This document shows, piece by piece, positions 1-7,826 of a stretch of DNA of 9,967 nt (the first letter of the stretch is position 1; each line of letters opens with the position of its first letter). The stretch comes from Anaerolineales bacterium. GTDB lineage: Bacteria; Chloroflexota; Anaerolineae; Anaerolineales; Villigracilaceae. The DNA is taken from positions 1 to 9,967 of the forward strand of contig JAEURE010000074.1 in the NCBI GenBank assembly GCA_016789485.1, in the 5' to 3' direction. The position numbers and the translations under genes were made by a program. A model generated the notes under the pieces. The model did not search any database and had not been told where the DNA came from. It was given only the letters and a program-made list of their open reading frames with translations.

Positions 1-2
1 CG

Positions 3-1886
3 ATTGCTGCTGAAGCAGTCGTCATATTCGCAGCGCTTCCATTGGTTCAACGTGGGCATGTAAAAAGAGGGGGCTGGGTTTTGCTGGCAACATCTCTGAT
101 TGCAACAGCCCTTATTTCCTTTTTGTATGTCAGAATAGGGTACGTAGCTGTAGCCTATAACTTAGTTGCAGGTTTCTTATTCATCCGTTACGTTTTACCA
201 AACGAATCGCGGCGTTTAGCTATGGGATTTGTGGTCATTGAACTAGGAATCTCCATTGCAACAGAAATTTTTAATCCGGGATGGCGAGAAGTATCTCAAC
301 TCATGTTGACTATCTCCCCCATTCTGACGACTACTTTGGGAGCCGCTTTCCTTGTGGTTCTTGTGCGTCAGGCATGGCGTGGAAATATTCGCTTAAAACT
401 GGTAACAGCATTTACTATTGTGGCTTTGATCTCAACGGGAATTCTTGGCAGTGTTGTTTATATCGATTATCGAAACAAAGTGCATGAGGATCTCCGCCAA
501 CGTTTGCTTAACATTATCAGTCTGGTTGCCATGAACCAGGATGGAGATTTACATTCGACCATTCGCGGCCCGGAAGATGCGAAAGATGAATCCCATTTAA
601 AGATATTAGCTCAAAACGTCAAATATCTTTCAACAGACCCCAACCTAAAATATATCTATACCATGCGCAAGAACGAACAAGGGCAAATATATTTCGTAAT
701 TAACGCCCGACAAGGAGGGGAGCCAGGCGATCCCATTGGGACGATTTATAACGAGCCAAGCGACCTGCTGCGCACAAAATTTGACACCCTTAGCGGACCG
801 GTTATAGAAGAAGGCCTCTATACAGATGTATATGGTTCAGTACTAGCGTCGTATGCACCGTTCTATCGTTCGGACGGCACGCTTGAAGGCATCATCGGTG
901 TGGATTTGGACGCCGAAAAAATTCTTGCAGAAGAAAGGTCAGTTCTCAATCTGATCCTTGGAACGACCCTAGTCACAATGATCATCGTAGTCCTGATCGG
1001 TCTATTTTTGGGCAATTTATTCGTCCGTCCCATCGTCAACTTATCTTCAGTAGCGCAAAAAATTACCGAGGGTGATTTAGATGCCCGCGCTAAAATCGAA
1101 ACCGCTGATGAAGTGAGCGATCTGGCAATAGCCTTTAATAAAATGACTTCTCAGTTGCAGGAAACGTTGCAGGGTTTGGAAATCCGCGTAGCCGCCCGCA
1201 CCAAAGATCTGGCAACGGTGGCTGAAGTGGGCACTGCCACTGCCACCATCCTGGAATCAAAACAACTATTGCAAGAAGTGGTAAACCTGACCAAGGAACG
1301 CTTCAACCTGTACCACTCCCATATTTATCTGCTTGATGAAGCAGGCGAGAACCTCGTGCTGACAGCAGGCGCTGGTGAGCCAGGGCGCATCATGGTGGCG
1401 GAAAAACGCTCGATCCCACTTGACCGGGAACAGTCTCTTGTTGCCCGCGCCGCCCGTGACCGCAAGGGTGTCACTGTGAACGATGTGACCCAGGCGCCGG
1501 ATTTCCTGCCCAATCCCCTACTCCCCGAAACGCGCTCCGAACTGGCTGTCCCCATGATCATCGGCGGCAGGGTGATCGGCGTGTTCGACATCCAATCCGA
1601 ACAGATCGGGCGCTTCACCGACGCAGATGTCAACGTCCAAACCACGCTTGCCGCACAGCTAGCTGCATCCATTCAGAACGTGCGCACGTATGAGCAATCC
1701 AAAGCACAAGCGGAACTGGAATCGCTGGTGAATACCATCAGTCAAAAGATTCAACGCACTACTTCAGTGGAAGATACCCTGCAAACTGCCGTCCGTGAAA
1801 TCGGTCTGGCACTTGGCGCGTCACGCGTCAGTGCCAACATTGGAGCAAGCATTCGTTATGACAGCAATGAAGCGAAAAACAATTAA
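3..1886 (+). CDS. Membrane sensor with Cache/PAS-like, HAMP and GAF domains, no kinase (5'-partial)
   Basis: The reading frame is open to the left edge, and its first visible residues (IAAEAVVIFAALPL) are already hydrophobic, so the true start is upstream; a TTG at 42 would cut a membrane helix. Numbering from the codon at 3, 627 residues are visible. Residues 1-125 are a block of several membrane helices, and about 130-156 is another helix. Residues 157-315 form an extracytoplasmic Cache/PAS-like sensor, with YIYTMRK near 217, YFVINA near 230 and the typical closing strand GIIGVDLDAE near 296. A helix at 317-340 leads to HAMP (about 341-393) and a GAF domain (about 408-565) carrying FLPNPLLPETRSELAVP. 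The tail contains SQKIQ (580-584) and ends abruptly. There is no HisKA, HATPase, GGDEF, methyl-accepting or cyclase domain, so output must pass through a partner, probably the kinase encoded at 5411-7825. The ligand is unknown. The sensory role is well supported; the partnership is inference. Confidence 0.85.
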   Translation: MAAEAVVIFAALPLVQRGHVKRGGWVLLATSLIATALISFLYVRIGYVAVAYNLVAGFLFIRYVLPNESRRLAMGFVVIELGISIATEIFNPGWREVSQLMLTISPILTTTLGAAFLVVLVRQAWRGNIRLKLVTAFTIVALISTGILGSVVYIDYRNKVHEDLRQRLLNIISLVAMNQDGDLHSTIRGPEDAKDESHLKILAQNVKYLSTDPNLKYIYTMRKNEQGQIYFVINARQGGEPGDPIGTIYNEPSDLLRTKFDTLSGPVIEEGLYTDVYGSVLASYAPFYRSDGTLEGIIGVDLDAEKILAEERSVLNLILGTTLVTMIIVVLIGLFLGNLFVRPIVNLSSVAQKITEGDLDARAKIETADEVSDLAIAFNKMTSQLQETLQGLEIRVAARTKDLATVAEVGTATATILESKQLLQEVVNLTKERFNLYHSHIYLLDEAGENLVLTAGAGEPGRIMVAEKRSIPLDREQSLVARAARDRKGVTVNDVTQAPDFLPNPLLPETRSELAVPMIIGGRVIGVFDIQSEQIGRFTDADVNVQTTLAAQLAASIQNVRTYEQSKAQAELESLVNTISQKIQRTTSVEDTLQTAVREIGLALGASRVSANIGASIRYDSNEAKNN

Positions 1887-1924
1887 GGAAGCCAACAGAG
1901 AAATTCCTGTTGAAGAAAAGGAAC

Positions 1925-1928
1925 GAGG
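1925..1928 (+). promoter_or_regulatory. Ribosome binding site deciding the start of the second sensor gene
   Basis: GAGG lies 5 bases before ATG 1934. The upstream in-frame TTG at 1910 has no comparable purine-rich site at a suitable distance, which favours the ATG. Confidence 0.6.
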
Positions 1929-1933
1929 TCGCC

Positions 1934-4900
1934 ATGAGTGAACAACCCAACTTAACAACCGCTTTAGAAGAAAAACAAAGGCTATTTGGCCTATGGGCGG
2001 CAGGTATCTTTGCAGCATTAAGCATTGTCATAGCAGGAATTTCAAGCTACGCGGTTGCCGTTGCCCAACAAGGCCGTTTTGAATTCGAGGATGCCGTTTT
2101 GGTGCCAGCCACGATTTTGTTCGTTGTTATCAGTCTGTTGAGCTACTCTTTAATAAGGCGCGGACGTTATCAATTGGGCATTGAACTGCTGTTCATCCTT
2201 ATGATGGCCCTGCCGGGCGTTGCCACACTCGTGCTCGACAACTTTGAAGTCATCGTCGCAGTATATATTGCGACTTTCGTCCCGATCATGTTCGCATGGG
2301 TTTTGCCAAAGACGGCCAAACGCCTCGCTGCATTTGTTATTGCGTTTGTGATTTTATTCATCGTCGGCATCGAAATCTGGGACCCCGCCTTTCGCGGCAC
2401 CGCTGACTTTGCGATCGACATCGTCCCGGCTGTTATTGTCATTGCTGCCGTGCTCTTGCTGGCGTCTTTGGGCCGCCTTGCATGGAAAAATATCACCTAT
2501 TCCATCAGCAATCGCCTGACCATCCTATTAATGCTGGTTACCATCCCATTGCTGATTGGCGTCACCGTTTACATCAGTAACCGGGCAGGGAAAGAACTGG
2601 AAACGCAAACCCTCCACAACCTGCAACAGAACAATCAATCACTTGGAACCAATGTTTCCACCTGGCTGGAATTGCATGTGCGCTCCGTACAGGAAATGTC
2701 CATGCTGCCTGACATCACCAGCATGGATGCCAGCCGCCAGAAGCCTAACTTACAAATTATAGCCAGCGCCCATCCAAATTTATTTTTGGTGCACACTACT
2801 GATATTAATGGCATAAATGTTGCCCGCAGTGATAATGCTGAAATGAACGATTACCGTGACCGGGCATGGTTCCTGGAGGCGAAAGGAGGAGCACCTATCG
2901 CATATGAAGTGCTTATTAGCCGCACAATCGGTAAGCCTGCTCTTAATATCGCCGCGCCAATTTACAATGGAGCCGGGAAATTCGTGGGCGTCGCATCCAT
3001 GGTCAGTGAATTAAACGAAATCAGCAATGAAGTTCTTAAAAACGAAGATAATCAAGGCATTACCTACATCATTGATGCAAATAACCGGGTCGTGGCTCAC
3101 CCTGACCCGACTTATACCGAAGGAGAATTGCGTGATCTAAGCAACTATCCGCCAGTTGCCGCTCTAAATGAGGGGAAAACCGGACAAATCACCTTCACAG
3201 ACGAGAACGGTATTATCTGGATAGCCTATGTGGACAGATTGGAAAACGGTTGGGGAATCATCGCTCAACAAACCGAAGCAGAATTGCTTGCACCTGTGCG
3301 CCAGTTCCGAACCGCTGCAGCTTTAATGATCTTAGCAGGCTCGATCGTAATGTTTATTCTGGCTTGGTTTGCCATTAGACGCTCTCTCCAGCCAATTGGT
3401 GAACTCACAGCAACTGCCTCTGCCATTGCTACCGGCGATCTGAACCGTATGGCAAATGTAAAAACTCAGGATGAATTAGGTCTCCTAGCCTCCACATTCA
3501 ACGACATGACTGCAAAATTGCGCGAATCGTTTGCCACATTGGAAGCCCGCGTGGCAGAACGTACGCGAAACCTCGAACTTGCCGCAGAGGTTGGACGCTC
3601 AGTCTCGCATGTCCGCGCCCTGGATGCCATGTTGACAGATGCGGCAGAACTCATCCGCCAGCAATTTGACCTTTATTATGTTCAGGTGTATTTGACAAAC
3701 TCCAGCCAAACATACCTCAATCTCGAAGCAGGTACAGGAAATGTGGGCTCCGAGTTATTGGGACGCAATCACCGTCTGCCCTTGAATACTGGTTCCATTA
3801 ATGGCCGTGCGGCTATTGAGAAAAAATCGGTGGTTATTTCCGATACGACAGCCAGCGACACCTTCAAACCCAACCCGCTATTGCCAAATACTCGTTCAGA
3901 AATGGCAGTGCCGTTGATGATTGGCGAAAAAGTAGTGGGAGTTCTGGATATGCAAAGCGAACAAAGCGGCTCATTAAGTGAGGATGCTTTGCCCGCCTTT
4001 GAAGCCCTGGCTGGTCAGCTGGCCATCGCTATTCAAAATGCCACCTTCCTGGCGGAGACGGAACAAGCCCGTGCCGAAGTGGCAGCGCAAGCCCAGAGAT
4101 TATCCCGCACCAATTGGGTTGAATACCTGGATGCCATCCACATGCCTGAAAAAACAGGCTTTGTGTTCGAACAAAATAAGATCCTGCCAATGGAACAGTC
4201 TGAACCGACACAACCGAGCGAGAGTGCCCTTTCTGCTCCCATCGAAGTAACAGGGGAAGCGCTTGGAAACCTGGTCGTGGAAATGGAAGGTCAATCGCCG
4301 ATTTCCAGAACCAATGAACTGGTAAATACAGTGGCACGCCAGGTAGCGCAGCAGATTGAAAACCTGCGCCTGCTGGATACCGCTGAACGCTACCGTGCCG
4401 AAGCAGAAGAAGCCACACGCCGGACTACACGTGAAGGCTGGAAAACCTATGTAGACAATGCAGGTGAGAACCTGGGTTACGTTTACGATTTGAAGGAAGT
4501 TCGCGCGCACAATGGAGATCATGCAATTGAAGACGTCGGTTTCGAACTGCCGCTCAAAGTCCGTGACGAACGAGTGGGCAAACTCTCTGTCTTTGGACTG
4601 AAATCTGATGACAAGGATTCTATCGACCTGATCAATGATGTGGCTGAACGTCTTGGCGCTCATATCGAGAGTCTGCGTCAGTTTGATCAAACCCAGTCTG
4701 CGCTGGCACAGTCTGAAAAACTTTTTGAAGCCAGCAGTCAACTTGCACAGGCAGCAGACCTGCAAAAACTTGTAAATACAGTGGTCGATGCCATTAATAT
4801 CCCTGTAATTAACCGTGCCCTCCTGTTGACTTTCAGCTATAACTCAAACGGTGATCTGGACGGCATGGATGTTATCGGAAACTGGTGGAATGGGACCGGC

Positions 4901-5383
4901 CACGAGGCAACAGCGGTTGGAACACACTACACGCCCGAGATCGTCCGACTTATGCCCATGTTCGTAAGCCCAGCGCCGATCTTCTTCAACGATTCATTCA
5001 ACGATGAGCGGGTGGATTCAACCACAATGCAGCTTGTAAAAAGATTAAATCTGCGGGCAGTGGCCGTCCTTCCCTTGCATTCGGGCACGCATCAGATCGG
5101 AATGTTAATGCTTGAATCTGAGGAACCTTACAACTTTACACAAAGCGAAATCCGCTTGTATACCGCCCTTGCGCCGCAAATCGCCACAGTTTTGGAAAAT
5201 CGTCGTCAATTCGCAAAGGCACAACAGCAGGCGGAACGTGAAAGTAAGTTGAACGTCATCAGCCAGAAAATTCAAAGCGCCACAACCGTGGAAGCGGTGC
5301 TCCAAATTGCCGCGCGTGAATTAGGGCATGCCCTGGGCGCCCCCATGACTGTTGCTCAATTAAGTATGAAAGAAAAACAATAA
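1934..5383 (+). CDS. Large membrane sensor: multi-TM, double Cache, HAMP, GAF, two half-GAF modules, GAF; no kinase
   Basis: This encodes 1149 residues from ATG 1934, chosen over an in-frame TTG at 1910 because GAGG (1925-1928) lies 5 bases ahead of the ATG. About six membrane helices span residues 18-182, with a further helix at 193-215. An extracytoplasmic double-Cache (dCache_1-like) domain covers 216-458, with YRDRAWF near 307 and a second lobe starting near GITYIIDANN (375). A helix at 461-480 leads to HAMP (about 481-535) and GAF1 (about 550-706, with NPLLPNTRSEMAVP). Half-GAF module A is 722-817, module B is 828-917 and GAF2 is about 932-1088. The C-terminal tail carries ISQKIQ near 1109-1114. 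No transmitter or other catalytic domain follows. The membrane block aligns by eye with that of the gene at 3-1886, indicating paralogy. It probably senses a small extracellular molecule and signals through helices to a separate kinase; ligand and partner are not established. Confidence 0.85.
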   Translation: MSEQPNLTTALEEKQRLFGLWAAGIFAALSIVIAGISSYAVAVAQQGRFEFEDAVLVPATILFVVISLLSYSLIRRGRYQLGIELLFILMMALPGVATLVLDNFEVIVAVYIATFVPIMFAWVLPKTAKRLAAFVIAFVILFIVGIEIWDPAFRGTADFAIDIVPAVIVIAAVLLLASLGRLAWKNITYSISNRLTILLMLVTIPLLIGVTVYISNRAGKELETQTLHNLQQNNQSLGTNVSTWLELHVRSVQEMSMLPDITSMDASRQKPNLQIIASAHPNLFLVHTTDINGINVARSDNAEMNDYRDRAWFLEAKGGAPIAYEVLISRTIGKPALNIAAPIYNGAGKFVGVASMVSELNEISNEVLKNEDNQGITYIIDANNRVVAHPDPTYTEGELRDLSNYPPVAALNEGKTGQITFTDENGIIWIAYVDRLENGWGIIAQQTEAELLAPVRQFRTAAALMILAGSIVMFILAWFAIRRSLQPIGELTATASAIATGDLNRMANVKTQDELGLLASTFNDMTAKLRESFATLEARVAERTRNLELAAEVGRSVSHVRALDAMLTDAAELIRQQFDLYYVQVYLTNSSQTYLNLEAGTGNVGSELLGRNHRLPLNTGSINGRAAIEKKSVVISDTTASDTFKPNPLLPNTRSEMAVPLMIGEKVVGVLDMQSEQSGSLSEDALPAFEALAGQLAIAIQNATFLAETEQARAEVAAQAQRLSRTNWVEYLDAIHMPEKTGFVFEQNKILPMEQSEPTQPSESALSAPIEVTGEALGNLVVEMEGQSPISRTNELVNTVARQVAQQIENLRLLDTAERYRAEAEEATRRTTREGWKTYVDNAGENLGYVYDLKEVRAHNGDHAIEDVGFELPLKVRDERVGKLSVFGLKSDDKDSIDLINDVAERLGAHIESLRQFDQTQSALAQSEKLFEASSQLAQAADLQKLVNTVVDAINIPVINRALLLTFSYNSNGDLDGMDVIGNWWNGTGHEATAVGTHYTPEIVRLMPMFVSPAPIFFNDSFNDERVDSTTMQLVKRLNLRAVAVLPLHSGTHQIGMLMLESEEPYNFTQSEIRLYTALAPQIATVLENRRQFAKAQQQAERESKLNVISQKIQSATTVEAVLQIAARELGHALGAPMTVAQLSMKEKQ
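4097..4684 (+). repeat. Two half-GAF 'GYVYD' modules (A, B) in the second sensor
   Basis: Two protein-level repeats lie in tandem, their signature tryptophans (Trp728, Trp836) 108 residues apart. Each runs: a helix with R(L/T)(S/T)R..W, then G(F/Y)V(F/Y)(E/D), a strand pair around a GE-x-(L/I)-G or equivalent turn, and a closing helix ending IE(N/S)LR. Module A has EALGNLVV; module B has PLKVRDERVGKLSV. Each looks like the C-terminal half of a GAF domain with a short N-terminal cap. The fold is inferred. Confidence 0.6.
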
Positions 5384-5396
5384 GCGGCACAGTCTC

Positions 5397-5401
5397 AGGA
5401 G
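5397..5401 (+). promoter_or_regulatory. Ribosome binding site of the histidine kinase gene
   Basis: AGGAG lies 9 bases before ATG 5411 and only 3 bases before TTG 5405, so it supports the ATG start. Confidence 0.7.
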
Positions 5402-5410
5402 ACGTTGCTC

Positions 5411-7825
5411 ATGCATCCCGATGAAAAATCACAAAAACGGGTTGAAAAACTCTTTGCAGATCTGAATCAGATTGCCAGAGCCTCGATCGCTACAGGTGAG
5501 AACAAACCTGTAGCAACAGGATCAGCTTCACGCGTCAAATATGAGGCGCTGGCGCCTTCATCTGCAATCGACACTTCGACGGCATCCCATGAGATGGATG
5601 CGCTGCTTTTGCGCATCCGCGAGTTGGAAGCAAAGTTAAAGGAAAACGAAAAAACCGCCACCCCGGTCAGTCTTTATGAAAGTGAAGAGCTTGGCTACGC
5701 GATTCGTGATGACCATGTTATTCCAGTCCAAATGGTGGATTCTCCTATTGAAGATCCAGACAAGGTTATCAAGACTCCGCTGACAGCAAGCGGTGAAACG
5801 ATCGGCGCATTGAAGATCAAGCCACCCGCAGACCGCCCGTGGACAACCGATGAAGAGAATCTGGCAAACGCAGTTGCCCAACAAGTTTCGCTGCAGATTC
5901 AAAACCTGCGCCTGCTTGCCGCAACCGAACGAGCACGCGCTGAAGCTCAAGCCGCCAACCGGCTGTTCACCCATCAAAGCTGGGAATCCTTTATGGACGG
6001 GATTCGTAACAGTGAACGCATTGGGTATGTTTATGACCAGGCCTCTGTTACTCCTTTTAAAGAATCGACTCCAAGCGAGGCGGATGTTCGGGAAACCATT
6101 AATGTACTTGACGAGCATGTTGGTAATCTCTTCCTCAAAGCAGACCCCGCCCGCCCGTTAACTGATGAAGATAAAGCCATGATCTCTTCGGTTGCGCAAC
6201 AGATCGCGCAGCAGGTAGAGAACCTGCGCCTGCTGGCAGATGCCTCTCATGCGCGAGCCAATGCTGAAGAAGCCACCCGCCGCCTGACGCGCGAAAACTG
6301 GCAATCGTTTACCAGCCAAAGGGCTGATTCGCTGGGATATATCTACGACTCAATTCAAGTGACTCCTTTCGGAGAAACACGCGCTCCGTTGGACATAACT
6401 TTTGAGCAGCCTTTGAAAGTTCGCGGCGAAGAGATTGGACAGCTTAAAGTGGCTGGGTTGAAAGAAATCCCTCCCGGTGCATTGGAATTGGCAGATACCA
6501 TTGCGGAGCAGGTCAGCGCTCACATTGAAAACTTGCGCCTTTTTGAACTAAACGAAAAGCGCGCCCGTGAGTTGGAAACCGTGGCTGTTGTGAGTACCAA
6601 AGCCTCCACCGTGCTGGACCCTGATGAACTTCTGCAATCCGTGGTGGATTTGACGAAGGAACGCTTCAGTCTTTATCACGTTCACATCTACCTTGCGGAT
6701 GAATCATGGAATACACTGCTGCTCGCTTCAGGAGCAGGTGAAATCGGCATGAAAATGACGTCAATCGGCCACGCCATTCAAATGGATACTCAGCAATCCC
6801 TCGTGGCTCGCGCTGCACGCGAACGTTCTGCCATTATCGCCAATGACATTACAACCGATCAAGATTTTCTGCCCAATCCGCTTCTTCCCAACACACGCGC
6901 AGAAATGGCCATCCCAATTATCGTGGGTGAAAAAGTTCTCGGTGTATTCGATGTGCAATCAGAACAGGCAGGCCGCTTCACACAAGAGGATGCCAGCACA
7001 TACAACACTCTGGCAACCCAGGTGGGGATTGCGCTTCAAAACGCCCGCTTATACAAGGAACAGTCGGCAACAGTGGCTCAATTGCGCGAGTTGGACCGCC
7101 TAAAATCGTCCTTCCTCGCCAACATGTCTCATGAGTTGCGCACGCCGCTCAATTCCATCCTCGGCTTTGCAGATGTGATGCTCGAAGAATTGGACGGTCC
7201 GCTCACCCCTTACATGGATAACGATCTTCGACTCATCCAAAAGAACGGACAGCACCTTCTCCATCTCATCAATGACGTACTCGACATGGCAAAGATCGAA
7301 TCCGGCAAGCTCAACCTCATTATCGAGAAATTCAACCTGCATGAGATCATGGAAGATGTCGCCAGCATTACCTCTTCGCTTGCGCATGAAAAGGATATTT
7401 CCCTGCAAATTGACGCAGACTCGGATCACGAAGTGGAGATCAATGCAGACCGAAACCGCCTACGCCAGGTGATGATCAACCTCGTCAACAACGCCATGAA
7501 GTTTACCGAGAAAGGCAAGATCACAATCCGCATTGCCCGCGAAGACAGCAATATACTTATCAGCGTAAAAGATACGGGCATTGGCATTCACCCCTCCCAA
7601 CTGGAAGCCGTATTCCAGGAGTTCACACAAGTGGACTCATCCACCACTCGCAAAGTGGGCGGCACCGGCCTGGGTCTACCCATCAGCCGCCGCCTCATTG
7701 AAATGCACGGCGGACGTCTCTGGGCTGAAAGCACCGGCGTTGAAGGCGAAGGCTCCACATTCTATGTTTTCCTGCCCATCGAAGCAAAAGTAGTTGACTC
7801 TGAACCTGTGATGAGGAAAAACTAG
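5411..7825 (+). CDS. Soluble GAF-array sensor histidine kinase
   Basis: This encodes 804 residues from ATG 5411; AGGAG (5397-5401) sits 9 bases upstream, while the in-frame TTG at 5405 would leave only 3 bases. No signal peptide or membrane helix is visible, so it is cytoplasmic. A short coiled coil (62-81) precedes three half-GAF modules (88-169, 184-275, 290-378), each ending in a QxxNLRL(L/F) helix. A full GAF (about 385-547) carries RFSLYHVHIYL and FLPNPLLPNTRAEMAIP. HisKA has the H-box SHELRTPLN with phospho-acceptor His574. HATPase has the N-box NLVNNAMKFT (690-699), G1 box DTGIGI (from Asp721) and G2 box GGTGLGL (from Gly750), so autophosphorylation residues are intact. There is no attached receiver, but two receiver genes follow directly. 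It probably accepts signals from the two upstream membrane sensors and phosphorylates the downstream receivers. Kinase identity is near certain; partners are inferred from gene order and shared modules. Confidence 0.95.
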   Translation: MHPDEKSQKRVEKLFADLNQIARASIATGENKPVATGSASRVKYEALAPSSAIDTSTASHEMDALLLRIRELEAKLKENEKTATPVSLYESEELGYAIRDDHVIPVQMVDSPIEDPDKVIKTPLTASGETIGALKIKPPADRPWTTDEENLANAVAQQVSLQIQNLRLLAATERARAEAQAANRLFTHQSWESFMDGIRNSERIGYVYDQASVTPFKESTPSEADVRETINVLDEHVGNLFLKADPARPLTDEDKAMISSVAQQIAQQVENLRLLADASHARANAEEATRRLTRENWQSFTSQRADSLGYIYDSIQVTPFGETRAPLDITFEQPLKVRGEEIGQLKVAGLKEIPPGALELADTIAEQVSAHIENLRLFELNEKRARELETVAVVSTKASTVLDPDELLQSVVDLTKERFSLYHVHIYLADESWNTLLLASGAGEIGMKMTSIGHAIQMDTQQSLVARAARERSAIIANDITTDQDFLPNPLLPNTRAEMAIPIIVGEKVLGVFDVQSEQAGRFTQEDASTYNTLATQVGIALQNARLYKEQSATVAQLRELDRLKSSFLANMSHELRTPLNSILGFADVMLEELDGPLTPYMDNDLRLIQKNGQHLLHLINDVLDMAKIESGKLNLIIEKFNLHEIMEDVASITSSLAHEKDISLQIDADSDHEVEINADRNRLRQVMINLVNNAMKFTEKGKITIRIAREDSNILISVKDTGIGIHPSQLEAVFQEFTQVDSSTTRKVGGTGLGLPISRRLIEMHGGRLWAESTGVEGEGSTFYVFLPIEAKVVDSEPVMRKN
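5672..6544 (+). repeat. Three half-GAF 'GYVYD' modules (1, 2, 3) in the histidine kinase
   Basis: There are three protein-level repeats at residues 88-169, 184-275 and 290-378. Modules 2 and 3 have the tryptophan cap (Trp191, Trp297; 106 residues apart) and GYVYD or GYIYD. Module 1 begins at LYESEELGYAI and lacks the tryptophan helix. Module 2 resembles module A of the second sensor, and module 3 resembles module B (PLKVRGEEIGQLKV against PLKVRDERVGKLSV). A 16-base DNA match (aacctgcgcctgctgg) recurs at 4361-4376 and 6221-6236. Confidence 0.6.
7813..7817 (+). promoter_or_regulatory. Ribosome binding site of the PLP enzyme-receiver gene
   Basis: GAGGA lies 9 bases before ATG 7827, inside the last codons of the kinase gene. 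With the 1-base gap between stop and start, this suggests translational coupling of kinase and enzyme-receiver fusion. Confidence 0.7.
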
Positions 7826-7826
7826 C

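Noticed and set aside
42..44. TTG as the start of the first sensor gene
   Set aside because: The frame is open to the window edge and the residues upstream of the TTG continue a hydrophobic helix, so the gene is cut by the window.
1180..1700. Phytochrome-like, bilin-binding GAF
   Set aside because: The GAF region has no candidate chromophore-attachment cysteine and no phytochrome PxSDIP motif; it is an ordinary GAF of unknown ligand.
1886..1911. Hairpin or attenuator between the first two genes
   Set aside because: Only 5-base stems can be formed (AGGAA/TTCCT or AACAG/CTGTT), with no T tract; this is at chance level.
4100..4765. 221-codon open frame on the minus strand
   Set aside because: It lies wholly inside the second sensor gene over recognisable half-GAF repeats, encodes no recognisable domain, and is explained as a shadow of the plus-strand gene.
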